Of a stretch of DNA of 64,000 nt, positions 8,461 to 16,150 are shown piece by piece. How positions within the stretch are numbered: position 1 is the stretch's first letter; each line of letters opens with the position of its first letter. The translations under genes and the position numbers were made by a program. The notes beneath the pieces were generated by a model that had not been told where the DNA came from, ran no database searches, and saw only the letters and a list, made by a program, of their open reading frames with translations. Source of the DNA: Methanoculleus bourgensis MS2 (lineage in GTDB: Archaea; Halobacteriota; Methanomicrobia; Methanomicrobiales; Methanoculleaceae); the NCBI RefSeq assembly GCF_000304355.2, contig NC_018227.2, positions 2,356,001 to 2,420,000 on the forward strand, read 5' to 3'.

Positions 8461-9216
8461 TCAGTCTCCCCGGTAAGTATCAAACTGACCGATGAAGTTC
8501 TTCATCCGGGTGAACCGCGGATCCTGCATGAGCAGGTCCGGCGTCCCCTGCTCGGCCACCACGCCGTTCTCCATGAAGAGGATCTCGGTTGCCACCGAGC
8601 AGGCAAACCCCATCTCGTGGGTGACGACGAGCATCGTCATCCCCTGCTGGGCCAGCCTCTTCATGACCTCCAGCACCTCCCTGGTCAGTTCGGGGTCGAG
8701 CGCGGACGTCGGTTCGTCAAAGAGGATGACCTCCGGGTCCATGGCAAGCGCCCGGGCGATGGATACCCGCTGGGCCTGGCCCCCGGAGAGTTCAGCCGGA
8801 TAGTGGTCGGCCCAGTCCTCCAGCCCCACCTGCCGGAGTTCGGTGAGCGCTTTTTCGCGCGCCTCCTCCTTGCTCATGCCCCTGACCTTGAGCAGCGCCA
8901 GCTCGACGTTTTTGAGCGCGGTGAGGTGGTCAAAGAGGTAATAGTTCTGGAAGACCATCCCGATCTTCTGCCGGAAGTAGTTGATCCGGGCGCCTGAGTT
9001 CGTGACCTCCTCGCCGTCGAGCCAGACGCGCCCGCGATCGGGCATCGTCAGCTGATTGATGCACCGCAGAAGCGTGCTCTTCCCCGTCCCCGACGGGCCG
9101 ATGAAGACCTTCGTCTCACCTCTCCGGACGTCAAACGAGATCCCGCGCAGCACCTCCTTATCCCCGAAGGACTTGTGTATGTCCTCAACTCTCAGCACAA
9201 TGTCGTTCCTATTCAT
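8461..9216 (-). CDS. amino acid ABC transporter ATP-binding protein (GlnQ-type)
   Basis: A 251-residue ABC ATPase that energises polar amino acid uptake. All motifs are intact: Walker A GPSGTGKST, Q-loop MVFQNYYLF, signature LSGGQAQR, Walker B VILFDEPTSALD and H-loop VVTHEMGFA. It sits between two permease genes, 3 bp after one and 8 bp before the other, so all three are surely co-transcribed. Length and motifs match GlnQ/ArtP-type subunits. Confidence 0.95.
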   Translation of the reverse strand: MNRNDIVLRVEDIHKSFGDKEVLRGISFDVRRGETKVFIGPSGTGKSTLLRCINQLTMPDRGRVWLDGEEVTNSGARINYFRQKIGMVFQNYYLFDHLTALKNVELALLKVRGMSKEEAREKALTELRQVGLEDWADHYPAELSGGQAQRVSIARALAMDPEVILFDEPTSALDPELTREVLEVMKRLAQQGMTMLVVTHEMGFACSVATEILFMENGVVAEQGTPDLLMQDPRFTRMKNFIGQFDTYRGD

Positions 9217-9219
9217 GTT

Positions 9220-9897
9220 CTACACCGCTCCGGACCCGAATCCGGGAATCGCGATTTTTCTCTCCAGCCCGTGCAGGACTTTGAGGCCCCCGTAGTTCAG
9301 GATAATGAAGATCCCTGCCGCTGCAAGGAAGATCGGCATCGTCAGGTAGGTCTGTGCAACGATCCTCGACGTAACGGTGAGCAGTTCGGCGACCCCGATG
9401 GCGTAACAGACCGCAGAGTCGGTCAGCATGTTGGGGTACTCGTTCGACCACCCGGGAAGCGCAATACGCATCGCCTGGGGGAGTATGACGGAACGAATGG
9501 CGGTGAACCTGCTCATCCCGAGGGATCGGGCCGCGATCATCTGTCCTTCGCTGACCGACTGGATGGCCCCCCGGAAGATCTGGGACTGATATGCCGCCCC
9601 CCGGAGACCCAGCACGACCGCTCCGACCACGAAGGCCGGGACATTGCCGAGTCCGATCCCGGGGAATATGCCGAACCAGAAGAGGAAGAGCAGGACGAGG
9701 ATGGGGAGACCCCTGAAGAACCAGACGTAGATCCCGATGATCCAGCGCACCGGGCGGGAGCCGTAAACCTGGCCGAGCGCCATGGGTAGTCCGAGGAGGG
9801 CGCCGATGCCGAGGGCGATCAGAACCAGGCCAAGCGTGGCAGCAATGCCTGAGACGATATATGGAGACCAGTCGATAAGGATTGACAGAAGATCCAT
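9220..9897 (-). CDS. amino acid ABC transporter permease (first gene)
   Basis: A 225-residue permease of the polar amino acid ABC family, with the EAA-type loop ARSLGMSRFTAIRSVILPQ and about five membrane helices. It is the first gene of the permease-ATPase-permease operon. It is paralogous to the permease at 7769-8452. A strong hairpin lies 24-54 bp upstream of its ATG in the leader. Confidence 0.93.
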   Translation of the reverse strand: MDLLSILIDWSPYIVSGIAATLGLVLIALGIGALLGLPMALGQVYGSRPVRWIIGIYVWFFRGLPILVLLFLFWFGIFPGIGLGNVPAFVVGAVVLGLRGAAYQSQIFRGAIQSVSEGQMIAARSLGMSRFTAIRSVILPQAMRIALPGWSNEYPNMLTDSAVCYAIGVAELLTVTSRIVAQTYLTMPIFLAAAGIFIILNYGGLKVLHGLERKIAIPGFGSGAV

Positions 9898-9920
9898 TTG
9901 GCTATCCCTGAATTATTGTG

Positions 9921-9951
9921 CGGCACTCTCTTCCGGCTGAAGAGAGTGCCG
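9921..9951 (-). promoter_or_regulatory. perfect 13-bp inverted repeat in the ABC operon leader
   Basis: CGGCACTCTCTTC (9921-9933) and GAAGAGAGTGCCG (9939-9951) are perfect reverse complements separated by 5 nt. The position, about 25 bp before the first permease ATG and downstream of an AT-rich possible TATA region near 9980-9990, puts it in the 5' leader or around the transcription start. It could be an operator or an RNA hairpin affecting operon expression. The rest of 9952-10166 shows no gene. Confidence 0.5.
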
Positions 9952-10166
9952 GTTACTCTACGAATTATTCTGACGGAAAGCAAAATAAACGTTCCCAAAT
10001 CCTCTTCAATCCCGGGCGCTTGCCAGTGGCGAATACATCATCCTTAACAACCAGTACGAGTATCTCCCCGGAAGAGCGGAACGGGCTGACCTGCCCGGAC
10101 CGTCGACACGTCCTCATCCCCGGACTCCAGCAAGGCTTAAGTATATAGGAACTGGGAGGAAGGGGT

Positions 10167-11087
10167 ATGCCACCTGCACCCGATATCAGGATCCCTCTCG
10201 ATGTGCCCTCCGAGGAGCAGGAGAGGTACCGGGAGAACTACCGGAAGATAACGCACGGCACCGGGAGGCTGATGCTCTTTGCCGGGGACCAGAAGATCGA
10301 GCACCTCAACGATGACTTCGCCGGGGAAGGCATCCACCCGGACGATGCCGACCCCGAACACCTCTTTCGGATCGCAAGCAGGGGAAGGGTCGGGGTCTTT
10401 GCGACGCAACTCGGGTTGATCGCCCGGTACGGCAGGGATTACCCGGACGTGCCCTACCTGGTCAAACTCAACTCCAAGACCAACCTGGTCGGGACCTCCC
10501 AGAGCGACCCGGTCAGTTCGGAACTCTACCATGTCCGGCAGGCGGTTGACCTCCGGGACCGGGCCGGTCTCTCGATCCTCGGCGTCGGCTACACGGTCTA
10601 CCTTGGGAGTGAGTACGAGCCGCTGATGCTCTACCAGGCAGCACAGATCGTCAACCAGGCGCACAGATACGGTCTCATCACCGTGCTCTGGATGTACCCC
10701 CGCGGCAAGGCTGTCAAAGACGAGCGCGACCCGCACCTGGTCGCGGGCGCGGCGGGGGTCGCGGCGGCGATCGGGAGCGACTTTGCGAAGGTGAACCCGC
10801 CAAAGGTTGGGGGGTCGGTCGATGCGGCGCTCCTCCGTGAGGCGGTGGCGGCCGCCGGCAGGACCGGAGTCGTCTGTGCGGGCGGGTCGCAGGCCAGCGT
10901 GCCTGAGTTCCTGCAGCAGCTCCACGACCAGATCCACGTCGGCGGCACGGTCGGGAACGCGACCGGGCGGAACATCCACCAGCGGTCGCTTGACGAGGCG
11001 GTTCGGTTCTGCAACGCGATATCGGCGATCACCCTCGACGACGCGGGAGTGGATGAGGCGATGAGGATCTATGGAGGAGGTGGGTGA
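10167..11087 (+). CDS. archaeal class I aldolase (probable fructose-bisphosphate aldolase)
   Basis: A 306-residue aldolase of the archaeal DhnA/LacD-like TIM-barrel group, which uses a Schiff-base Lys (plausibly in DFAKVNPP). The N-terminal half carries LMLFAGDQKIEHLNDDF and VPYLVKLNSKTNL, typical of the archaeal protein. The likely reaction is cleavage or synthesis of fructose 1,6-bisphosphate; a role in another aldol pathway is possible. The next gene, a phosphofructokinase, starts 4 bp after the stop with its ribosome binding site inside this gene, so the pair forms an operon around fructose 1,6-bisphosphate, which supports the assignment. Confidence 0.85.
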   Translation: MPPAPDIRIPLDVPSEEQERYRENYRKITHGTGRLMLFAGDQKIEHLNDDFAGEGIHPDDADPEHLFRIASRGRVGVFATQLGLIARYGRDYPDVPYLVKLNSKTNLVGTSQSDPVSSELYHVRQAVDLRDRAGLSILGVGYTVYLGSEYEPLMLYQAAQIVNQAHRYGLITVLWMYPRGKAVKDERDPHLVAGAAGVAAAIGSDFAKVNPPKVGGSVDAALLREAVAAAGRTGVVCAGGSQASVPEFLQQLHDQIHVGGTVGNATGRNIHQRSLDEAVRFCNAISAITLDDAGVDEAMRIYGGGG

Positions 11088-11091
11088 TGGG

Positions 11092-12126
11092 ATGACGACG
11101 ATAGGTGTCCTGACAGGAGGAGGAGACTGCCCCGGACTGAACGCGGTGATCCGGGCGGTTGTGCGGACCGGGGCGAAGTATGGGTTTGACACGATCGGGA
11201 TCAGGGACGGATGGCACGGGTTGATCGCCGGAGACGTCGAACCGCTCACCGATTACTCGGTGACCGGGATCCTCCCGAAGGGGGGGACGATCCTCGGGAC
11301 GTCGCGGACGAACCCCTTCAAAGACGAGGCTGACGTCCAGCGGTTGCGCGACAACATCAAGAGGTTCGGGATCGACGCGCTGGTCGCCATCGGGGGCGAG
11401 GATACCCTCGGTGTCGCGAATAAACTCTCAACAATGGGTATCCCGGTGGTTGGGGTTCCAAAGACCATCGATAACGACGTCGCCGCGACCGACTACACCT
11501 TCGGATTCGACACCGCTGTCTCAATCGTCACCGAGGCGATCGACCGCCTTCACACGACGGCAGAGTCCCATCACCGCATCATGGTGGTGGAGGTGATGGG
11601 CCGGCATGCCGGCTGGATCGCGACCATGGCCGGGATCGCGGGTGGGGCAGACCAGATACTCATCCCAGAGGTCCCGTTCGACCTCGACGAGGTCGCCGGG
11701 CACCTCCAGGCGCGCTACGAGAAAGGGAAGAAGTTCAGCATCGTCGTGGTCGCCGAGGGTGCCCAGCCAAAGGGGATGGAAGGAGCGATAACCCAGTCGG
11801 CCAGGACTGACGAGTTCGGGCACGTGACGCTCGGCGGTATCGGGACGTTCCTGCGCGACGAACTTGAGAAAAGGCTCGGGATGGAGACGCGGGTGACGGT
11901 GCTCGGGCATGTCCAGCGGGGCGGATCCCCGACGGCGCACGACCGGGTGCTCGCGACCAGGTTCGGGGTGGCGGCGGTGGAACTCATCAGGGAGAAGGAT
12001 TTCGGGAAGATGGTCGCGCTCCGGGGCAACGACATCGTCGCGGTCCCGCTCGAGGAGGCGGTGGCGAACCTCAAGACCGTGGATATGGACCTCTACAAGA
12101 TCGCAAGCATCTTTTATGGGGGCTAA
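11092..12126 (+). CDS. 6-phosphofructokinase, PfkA family, probably PPi-dependent
   Basis: A 344-residue PfkA-family kinase converting fructose 6-phosphate to the 1,6-bisphosphate. The donor loop GGGDCPGLN, the catalytic PKTIDND and the F6P-binding VMGRHAGWIA are present. In numbering that coincides with E. coli PfkA, residue 104 is Asp (GGEDT) and residue 124 is Lys (PKTIDND). ATP enzymes have Gly at both; Asp104/Lys124 is the known signature of PPi-dependent enzymes. The reaction would then be reversible, fitting gluconeogenesis as well as glycolysis. ATG 11092 is chosen because a GGAGGTG site precedes it; an upstream ATG at 11071 overlaps the aldolase. Confidence 0.92.
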   Translation: MTTIGVLTGGGDCPGLNAVIRAVVRTGAKYGFDTIGIRDGWHGLIAGDVEPLTDYSVTGILPKGGTILGTSRTNPFKDEADVQRLRDNIKRFGIDALVAIGGEDTLGVANKLSTMGIPVVGVPKTIDNDVAATDYTFGFDTAVSIVTEAIDRLHTTAESHHRIMVVEVMGRHAGWIATMAGIAGGADQILIPEVPFDLDEVAGHLQARYEKGKKFSIVVVAEGAQPKGMEGAITQSARTDEFGHVTLGGIGTFLRDELEKRLGMETRVTVLGHVQRGGSPTAHDRVLATRFGVAAVELIREKDFGKMVALRGNDIVAVPLEEAVANLKTVDMDLYKIASIFYGG

Positions 12127-12250
12127 TCTGCCCCGTCGCTTTCTGCCTGCGTGGGGGTAGGGTTGCCCGGGACACGGCGCTGCAGGAGGATCCGGAACTG
12201 GATGCCAGGATAGACCAAAACCCGGTCCTCCCCACCAATCCCAATGCGGT

Positions 12251-12290
12251 GGACCGTGGCGGATATCGCCATCGGGGGTGGGGGCCGGGG
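12251..12290 (+). repeat. dispersed G-rich intergenic repeat, copy B
   Basis: Begins GGACCGTGGCGGATATCGCC and runs into a G-rich tract, followed by a hairpin-capable GGGGG-tttct-CCCCC. It closely matches copy A on the other strand at 7517-7556, and its leading GCGGTGGACCGTGG recurs in copy C. The surrounding 12127-12441 stretch shows no convincing gene. Confidence 0.6.
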
Positions 12291-12441
12291 GGTTTCTCCC
12301 CCTCCCCGCAGGGGGACACTTGTAAGTTCCTCCCGCAAGCCCCACCCCTCCCCACACCAGTAGACTCTCCTTGCAAGCCCCCCACTCCGCCCACCTACAG
12401 ATGATCCCGGAGCGGTCGCCCGGTCCCCTTCCCTCCTTCCC

Positions 12442-12732
12442 TCAGGCACCCTCATCCTCCCCGAGGTTCGCCCGCACAACCGCACCGGCGACCCCGGCGG
12501 CGGTCCCGAGGATTATATAGAGATACCCAAGAGCGATCGCCACCATCCCTGCAAGCCCGGCGACGAACCCATCACCATGGGATGCGGTCCAGAGGAACGG
12601 GAGCGAAAAGAGCCGGGTCCCGAAGAGCGCCGTTATGAACCCGGCCTCGAGGCCGTCCCTCGCCTCGCCTCCGGGGCGCAGGTATATTATGGAGCAGGGA
12701 GGTATGGGACTCGCACCGGAGATACGCCCCCC
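12442..12732 (-). pseudogene. small membrane protein ORF lacking a normal start codon
   Basis: The minus strand is open between in-frame stops at 12733-12735 and 12442-12444. It encodes a convincing small membrane protein: a Gly/Ala/Leu-rich helix (DGFVAGLAGMVAIALGYLYI), a second hydrophobic stretch (ILGTAAGVAGAVVRA) and an acidic end NLGEDEGA. No ATG, GTG or TTG precedes the conserved-looking part; the only candidate is CTG at 12681 or the internal ATG at 12546, which would leave 34 residues. It may be a 5'-truncated remnant or use an unusual start. It is divergent from the ABC exporter, whose TATA region it overlaps. I do not recognise the family. Confidence 0.45.
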
Positions 12733-12748
12733 TCAACCTGACCCCACC

Positions 12749-14599
12749 ATGAGAGACTACTACCGACGCACTATTGCCTTCGCCCGGGATACCATGCGCC
12801 AGCCGGTGAAGGCCGGCAGGGACCTCCACTTCTCTGACCTCGCCTTCTTCCTCAGGTTCGCCCGCCCAATCTGGAGGGTGGGCGTGCTGGCTCTTATAGC
12901 CACGGCTCTTGTCTCCGCCGCAAAGACCGTCCTCCCGCTCAGCATCAAGTTCTTCATCGATAACGTCCTGCTGGGTGAGACCCCTGACCCCGGGAGCCTC
13001 CTTGCAGGGGCCGGCGGGCTCCTCTCATCGCTCAACACCCTCATCCTCGCCCTCCTGGTGCTCGGGATCTTCACCGGCGGCATGGATCTCATCAGGAACT
13101 ACTGGACGGCGCGGTTCCGGGAAGATTACGCCTTCAACCTCCAGACCGCACTCTTCGAGCATGTCCTGAGTTTCCCGCTCTCGTACTTCAAGTCGCAACA
13201 GACCGGCTACATCCTCTCCCGCCTCTCAGACGACGTTCAGATTCTGCAGTACACCATCTCCCAGTACCTCCCCCAGATCGTTGCAAACGCCCTCTACGTT
13301 ATCTTCGCCTTCGCGATCCTCTGCACCTTAAACCTCAGGCTGACCTTTGTCGTCGTCGCCTTCATCCCCCTCTACCTCCTGGTCAACGCCGTCTTCATCA
13401 GGAGGATCCGTGCCGCCACCTACCGGGAACGCGAGCGGCAGGCTTACGTCTCGCGGGACCTCGCTGAGGTGATCACGGGTATCGAGACCGTAAAATCGCA
13501 TGCTGCTGAAGACCGGGAGGTGCATAAGGTCTCCCGGACGCTCCGGGATATGGTCGATGCCCGGATCAGGAACACGATGCTCTCCGCCGCGTCAGAGTAC
13601 TTCAGGATCGGCACAATGTCGCTCATGCTGATCGCCGTCTTCTGGTTCGGCGGCAACGAGGTTCTCGCCGGCGCAATGACCATAGGCGATTTTGTCGCGT
13701 TCGCGGTCTACATCGTGACGTTCGCCCCCACCGTCAACACCTTCTTCGCCTTCCCGGTCGTCATGCAGCCCGCGCTCACCTCAGCCGCACGGCTTCGCGA
13801 CCTCTTTGCGATGCACGGCGAGCCGGGCGCCGCCCCCGGCACCGGGGGGACTCTGCCCGGCGCCGTGCAGGGCCGGATTGAGTTCTCGGGGGTCTGGTTC
13901 GGCTACTCGAGGGAGAACCCGGTCCTGCGGGACGCAAACTTCGTCGTCCGCCCCGGCGAGGTGGTCGCCGTCGTCGGGCGGACCGGCGCCGGGAAGACGA
14001 CGCTCGTCAACCTTATCCTCCGGGCGTTTGTGCCGCAGGAAGGCACGATCGCCCTCGACGGGCGCGACCTCGCGTCGCTCGACCCCCGGTGGCTGCGGCG
14101 GCAGGTATCCATCGTCTCCCAGGACCTCTTCCTCTTCCATACCACCATCGAGGATAATATCCGTTACAGCAGGCCTGGCGCTACATTTGAAGAGGTCGCG
14201 GAGGCCGCACGGAAGGCGCAGATCCACGATGACATCATGCGGTTCCCGGAGGGATACCAGACAGTCGTCGGCGAGCGTGGGACCCAGGTCTCCGTCGGCC
14301 AGCGGCAGCGGATTGCCATCGCCCGGGCGTTCCTGAAGGATGCGCCCATCCTCATCCTCGATGAACCCACATCAGCACTGGATATGCAGACCGAAGCCCA
14401 GATCAGGCAGACGCTCCGGGTCCTGGTCCGGAATCGGACGACCATCCTCGTCTCCCACCGCCCCTCGCTCCTGGACCTGACCAACCGCGTCCTCTCGATC
14501 GAGGATGGGCGGGTGCAGGAGTTCCGGGGAGCGGATGTCACCATAATACCTGGAACCGGCTGCAGATACCACACTCCTGGTGGGTCAGTCGTCCCCTGA
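12749..14599 (+). CDS. ABC exporter, fused permease-ATPase (MsbA-like)
   Basis: A half-transporter of about 617 residues, acting as homodimer in the cytoplasmic membrane. An N-terminal six-helix ABC_membrane domain (about residues 30-315) is followed by a nucleotide-binding domain with Walker A GRTGAGKTT, Q-loop SIVSQDLFLF, signature VSVGQRQR (a variant of LSGGQ), Walker B ILILDEPTSALD and H-loop SHR. The substrate is unknown; lipids, drugs or peptides are all possible. The frame is open to 12635; starts at 12704 or 12689 are possible, but a TATA-like GTATATTAT at 12682-12690 places transcription start near 12710, favouring ATG 12749. Confidence 0.9.
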   Translation: MRDYYRRTIAFARDTMRQPVKAGRDLHFSDLAFFLRFARPIWRVGVLALIATALVSAAKTVLPLSIKFFIDNVLLGETPDPGSLLAGAGGLLSSLNTLILALLVLGIFTGGMDLIRNYWTARFREDYAFNLQTALFEHVLSFPLSYFKSQQTGYILSRLSDDVQILQYTISQYLPQIVANALYVIFAFAILCTLNLRLTFVVVAFIPLYLLVNAVFIRRIRAATYRERERQAYVSRDLAEVITGIETVKSHAAEDREVHKVSRTLRDMVDARIRNTMLSAASEYFRIGTMSLMLIAVFWFGGNEVLAGAMTIGDFVAFAVYIVTFAPTVNTFFAFPVVMQPALTSAARLRDLFAMHGEPGAAPGTGGTLPGAVQGRIEFSGVWFGYSRENPVLRDANFVVRPGEVVAVVGRTGAGKTTLVNLILRAFVPQEGTIALDGRDLASLDPRWLRRQVSIVSQDLFLFHTTIEDNIRYSRPGATFEEVAEAARKAQIHDDIMRFPEGYQTVVGERGTQVSVGQRQRIAIARAFLKDAPILILDEPTSALDMQTEAQIRQTLRVLVRNRTTILVSHRPSLLDLTNRVLSIEDGRVQEFRGADVTIIPGTGCRYHTPGGSVVP

Positions 14600-14645
14600 T
14601 CCCCCGGCCGCAGGCTTATGGGGTGCGGCGACGCATCCCTATGGC

Positions 14646-15359
14646 ATGGAGCATAGGACAGGATGCCTGATCTGCGGCAGGAATCTTGTGTATACCGGGG
14701 AGCCCCGCGACCTTGCGTGTGCCGTCTGCGGGGAGGTCCAGAGCACCACGGCGGCCTGCGAAGCCGGGCACTTTGTCTGTGACCGGTGCCACAGCCTTGA
14801 GGCGCTCGACCTCATCGAGCAGTTCTGCATCACAACGCCGCTCGAGGACCCGCTTGCCATCGCCTGTATCCTGATGCGGAGCCCGGCAGTCAGGATGCAC
14901 GGGCCTGAACACCACTTCCTTGTGCCGGCAAGCCTCATCGCCGCTTACTGCAACCACCGGGGGGAACCCGGAAGAAAAGGGGCGCTGCTCGGGCAGGCAC
15001 GTGCACGGGCCGGGATGGTCAGGGGAGGTTTCTGCGGAACCCACGGCACCTGTGGTGCGGCAGTCGGGACCGGGATCTTCGTGAGCCTGATCACCGGGTC
15101 CACGCCATTGAAGAAACAGGAGTGGTCGCTTTCAAACCAGATGACCGCACGCAGCCTGATGGTGATCGCCCGGCACGGCGGTCCCCGGTGCTGTAAACGG
15201 GACTCCTGGCTTGCGATCAGGACAGCAACCATCTTCCTCGAGGAGCGGTTCGGCATAACCCTCCCGGTGCAGGAAGCGGTGCGGTGCGAGTTTAGCGATA
15301 TCAACCGCGAATGCCTGCAGGAGGCCTGCCCCTTCCACGCGAGCTACCCGACCGGGTGA
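14646..15359 (+). CDS. DUF5714 domain protein, cysteine-rich
   Basis: A 237-residue protein with an N-terminal CLICG...CAVCG...CEAGHFVCDRC zinc-ribbon-like region (first 50 residues) and a conserved body containing GGFCGTHGTCGAAVGTG and RCCKRDSW, then CEFSDINRECLQEACPFH at the end. This matches the DUF5714 pattern found in methanogens and other anaerobes, sometimes fused to methyltransferase domains; the function is unknown. The many Cys residues imply zinc or Fe-S binding. ATG 14646 starts right before the homology. The last 16 bp overlap the convergent small membrane gene. Confidence 0.8.
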   Translation: MEHRTGCLICGRNLVYTGEPRDLACAVCGEVQSTTAACEAGHFVCDRCHSLEALDLIEQFCITTPLEDPLAIACILMRSPAVRMHGPEHHFLVPASLIAAYCNHRGEPGRKGALLGQARARAGMVRGGFCGTHGTCGAAVGTGIFVSLITGSTPLKKQEWSLSNQMTARSLMVIARHGGPRCCKRDSWLAIRTATIFLEERFGITLPVQEAVRCEFSDINRECLQEACPFHASYPTG

Positions 15360-15535
15360 CCCGCGGCCCGCAGAGCGGTTACGATGGCATAGTAGCCGAC
15401 GACGATCCCGATGAGCGTCGCCACAACGGCAACCAGGTCGTTTTCCCAGTGCATGCGGCTCCACCATCCCGCCGCACTGCCGATAAGGAACGATGCGAAG
15501 ATGATGAGGAGCTCCTGTTTGTCGAGTGAGGCCAT
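15344..15535 (-). CDS. small two-helix membrane protein
   Basis: A 63-residue protein with two hydrophobic helices (LLIIFASFLIGSAAGW and VAVVATLIGIVVGYYAIV) separated by a short polar loop (SRMHWEND). The composition and codon use look like a genuine gene. I do not recognise a family. It overlaps the 3' end of the convergent DUF5714 gene by 16 bp. Confidence 0.65.
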   Translation of the reverse strand: MASLDKQELLIIFASFLIGSAAGWWSRMHWENDLVAVVATLIGIVVGYYAIVTALRAAGHPVG

Positions 15536-15772
15536 GGTTCTTTCCTGCCAGTTTGGGGTGGTAAACTATCGGTTTTCGCCGGCATAGCGTTTGCGCATGC
15601 GGTCCTCCAAACCCTGCTGCTGCCCGGAGGGGGTCGCACCCTGCCCTCCCGGCAGGAGTGAACCCCATTCGGCTCATTCTGCCCTGAGGCACGCTGGCGT
15701 CTGGGGGTTTCCGGCCCCGTGGTCGATGACTATATCAACTCATGGTGGCATGGCTGACCGGAGCGAGGCATC

Positions 15773-16093
15773 ATGGCAGAAAGGGAACCGGTCTACACCA
15801 CCGGCATCTGGCTGGTGAACCCTGGCCGGGAGGAAGAATTTATTGCCGCATGGAAGGAGTTTGCCGAGTGGACGTCCCGGTTGGGTGGAGGCTCCCTTGA
15901 GGTGCTCCTGTTGCAGGACGCCGAACAGCCCCAGCGGTTCGTATCGGTCGGGCCGTGGAAGGATGTCCCGGCTATCCGGGCATGGCGCAGCACCCCGGAG
16001 TTCGGCGCATTCATGCAGAGAGCAAAAGAACTCTGCACCGGTATTCACCCTGCCATCATGAAACCCGTCGTTCGTATCGGGGAGCGTTCCTGA
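15773..16093 (+). CDS. antibiotic biosynthesis monooxygenase (ABM)-domain protein
   Basis: A 106-residue ferredoxin-like-fold protein of the ABM superfamily, recognisable from the pattern YTTGIWLVNPGREEEFIAAW, the central EVLLLQDAEQPQRFVSVGPW and a terminal helix. Members are small dimeric oxygenases or heme/quinone-handling enzymes; in a strict anaerobe the actual role is unknown. ATG 15773 follows 237 bp without a gene. It is convergent with the Mg2+ ATPase gene. Confidence 0.8.
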   Translation: MAEREPVYTTGIWLVNPGREEEFIAAWKEFAEWTSRLGGGSLEVLLLQDAEQPQRFVSVGPWKDVPAIRAWRSTPEFGAFMQRAKELCTGIHPAIMKPVVRIGERS

Positions 16094-16150
16094 TCAGGGC
16101 ACTCCGCCGGCGGCAGATCGAAACACCTCCTCGTATGCAAAGAGACCCTT

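Noticed and set aside
5461-9897. The binding-protein gene as part of the same transcription unit as the permease operon
   Set aside because: They are on opposite strands and separated by the EamA gene, so only a functional and not an operon link is supported.
10137-11249. 370-codon minus-strand open frame opposite the aldolase gene
   Set aside because: Antisense shadow spanning the end of one real gene and the start of another; no family features.
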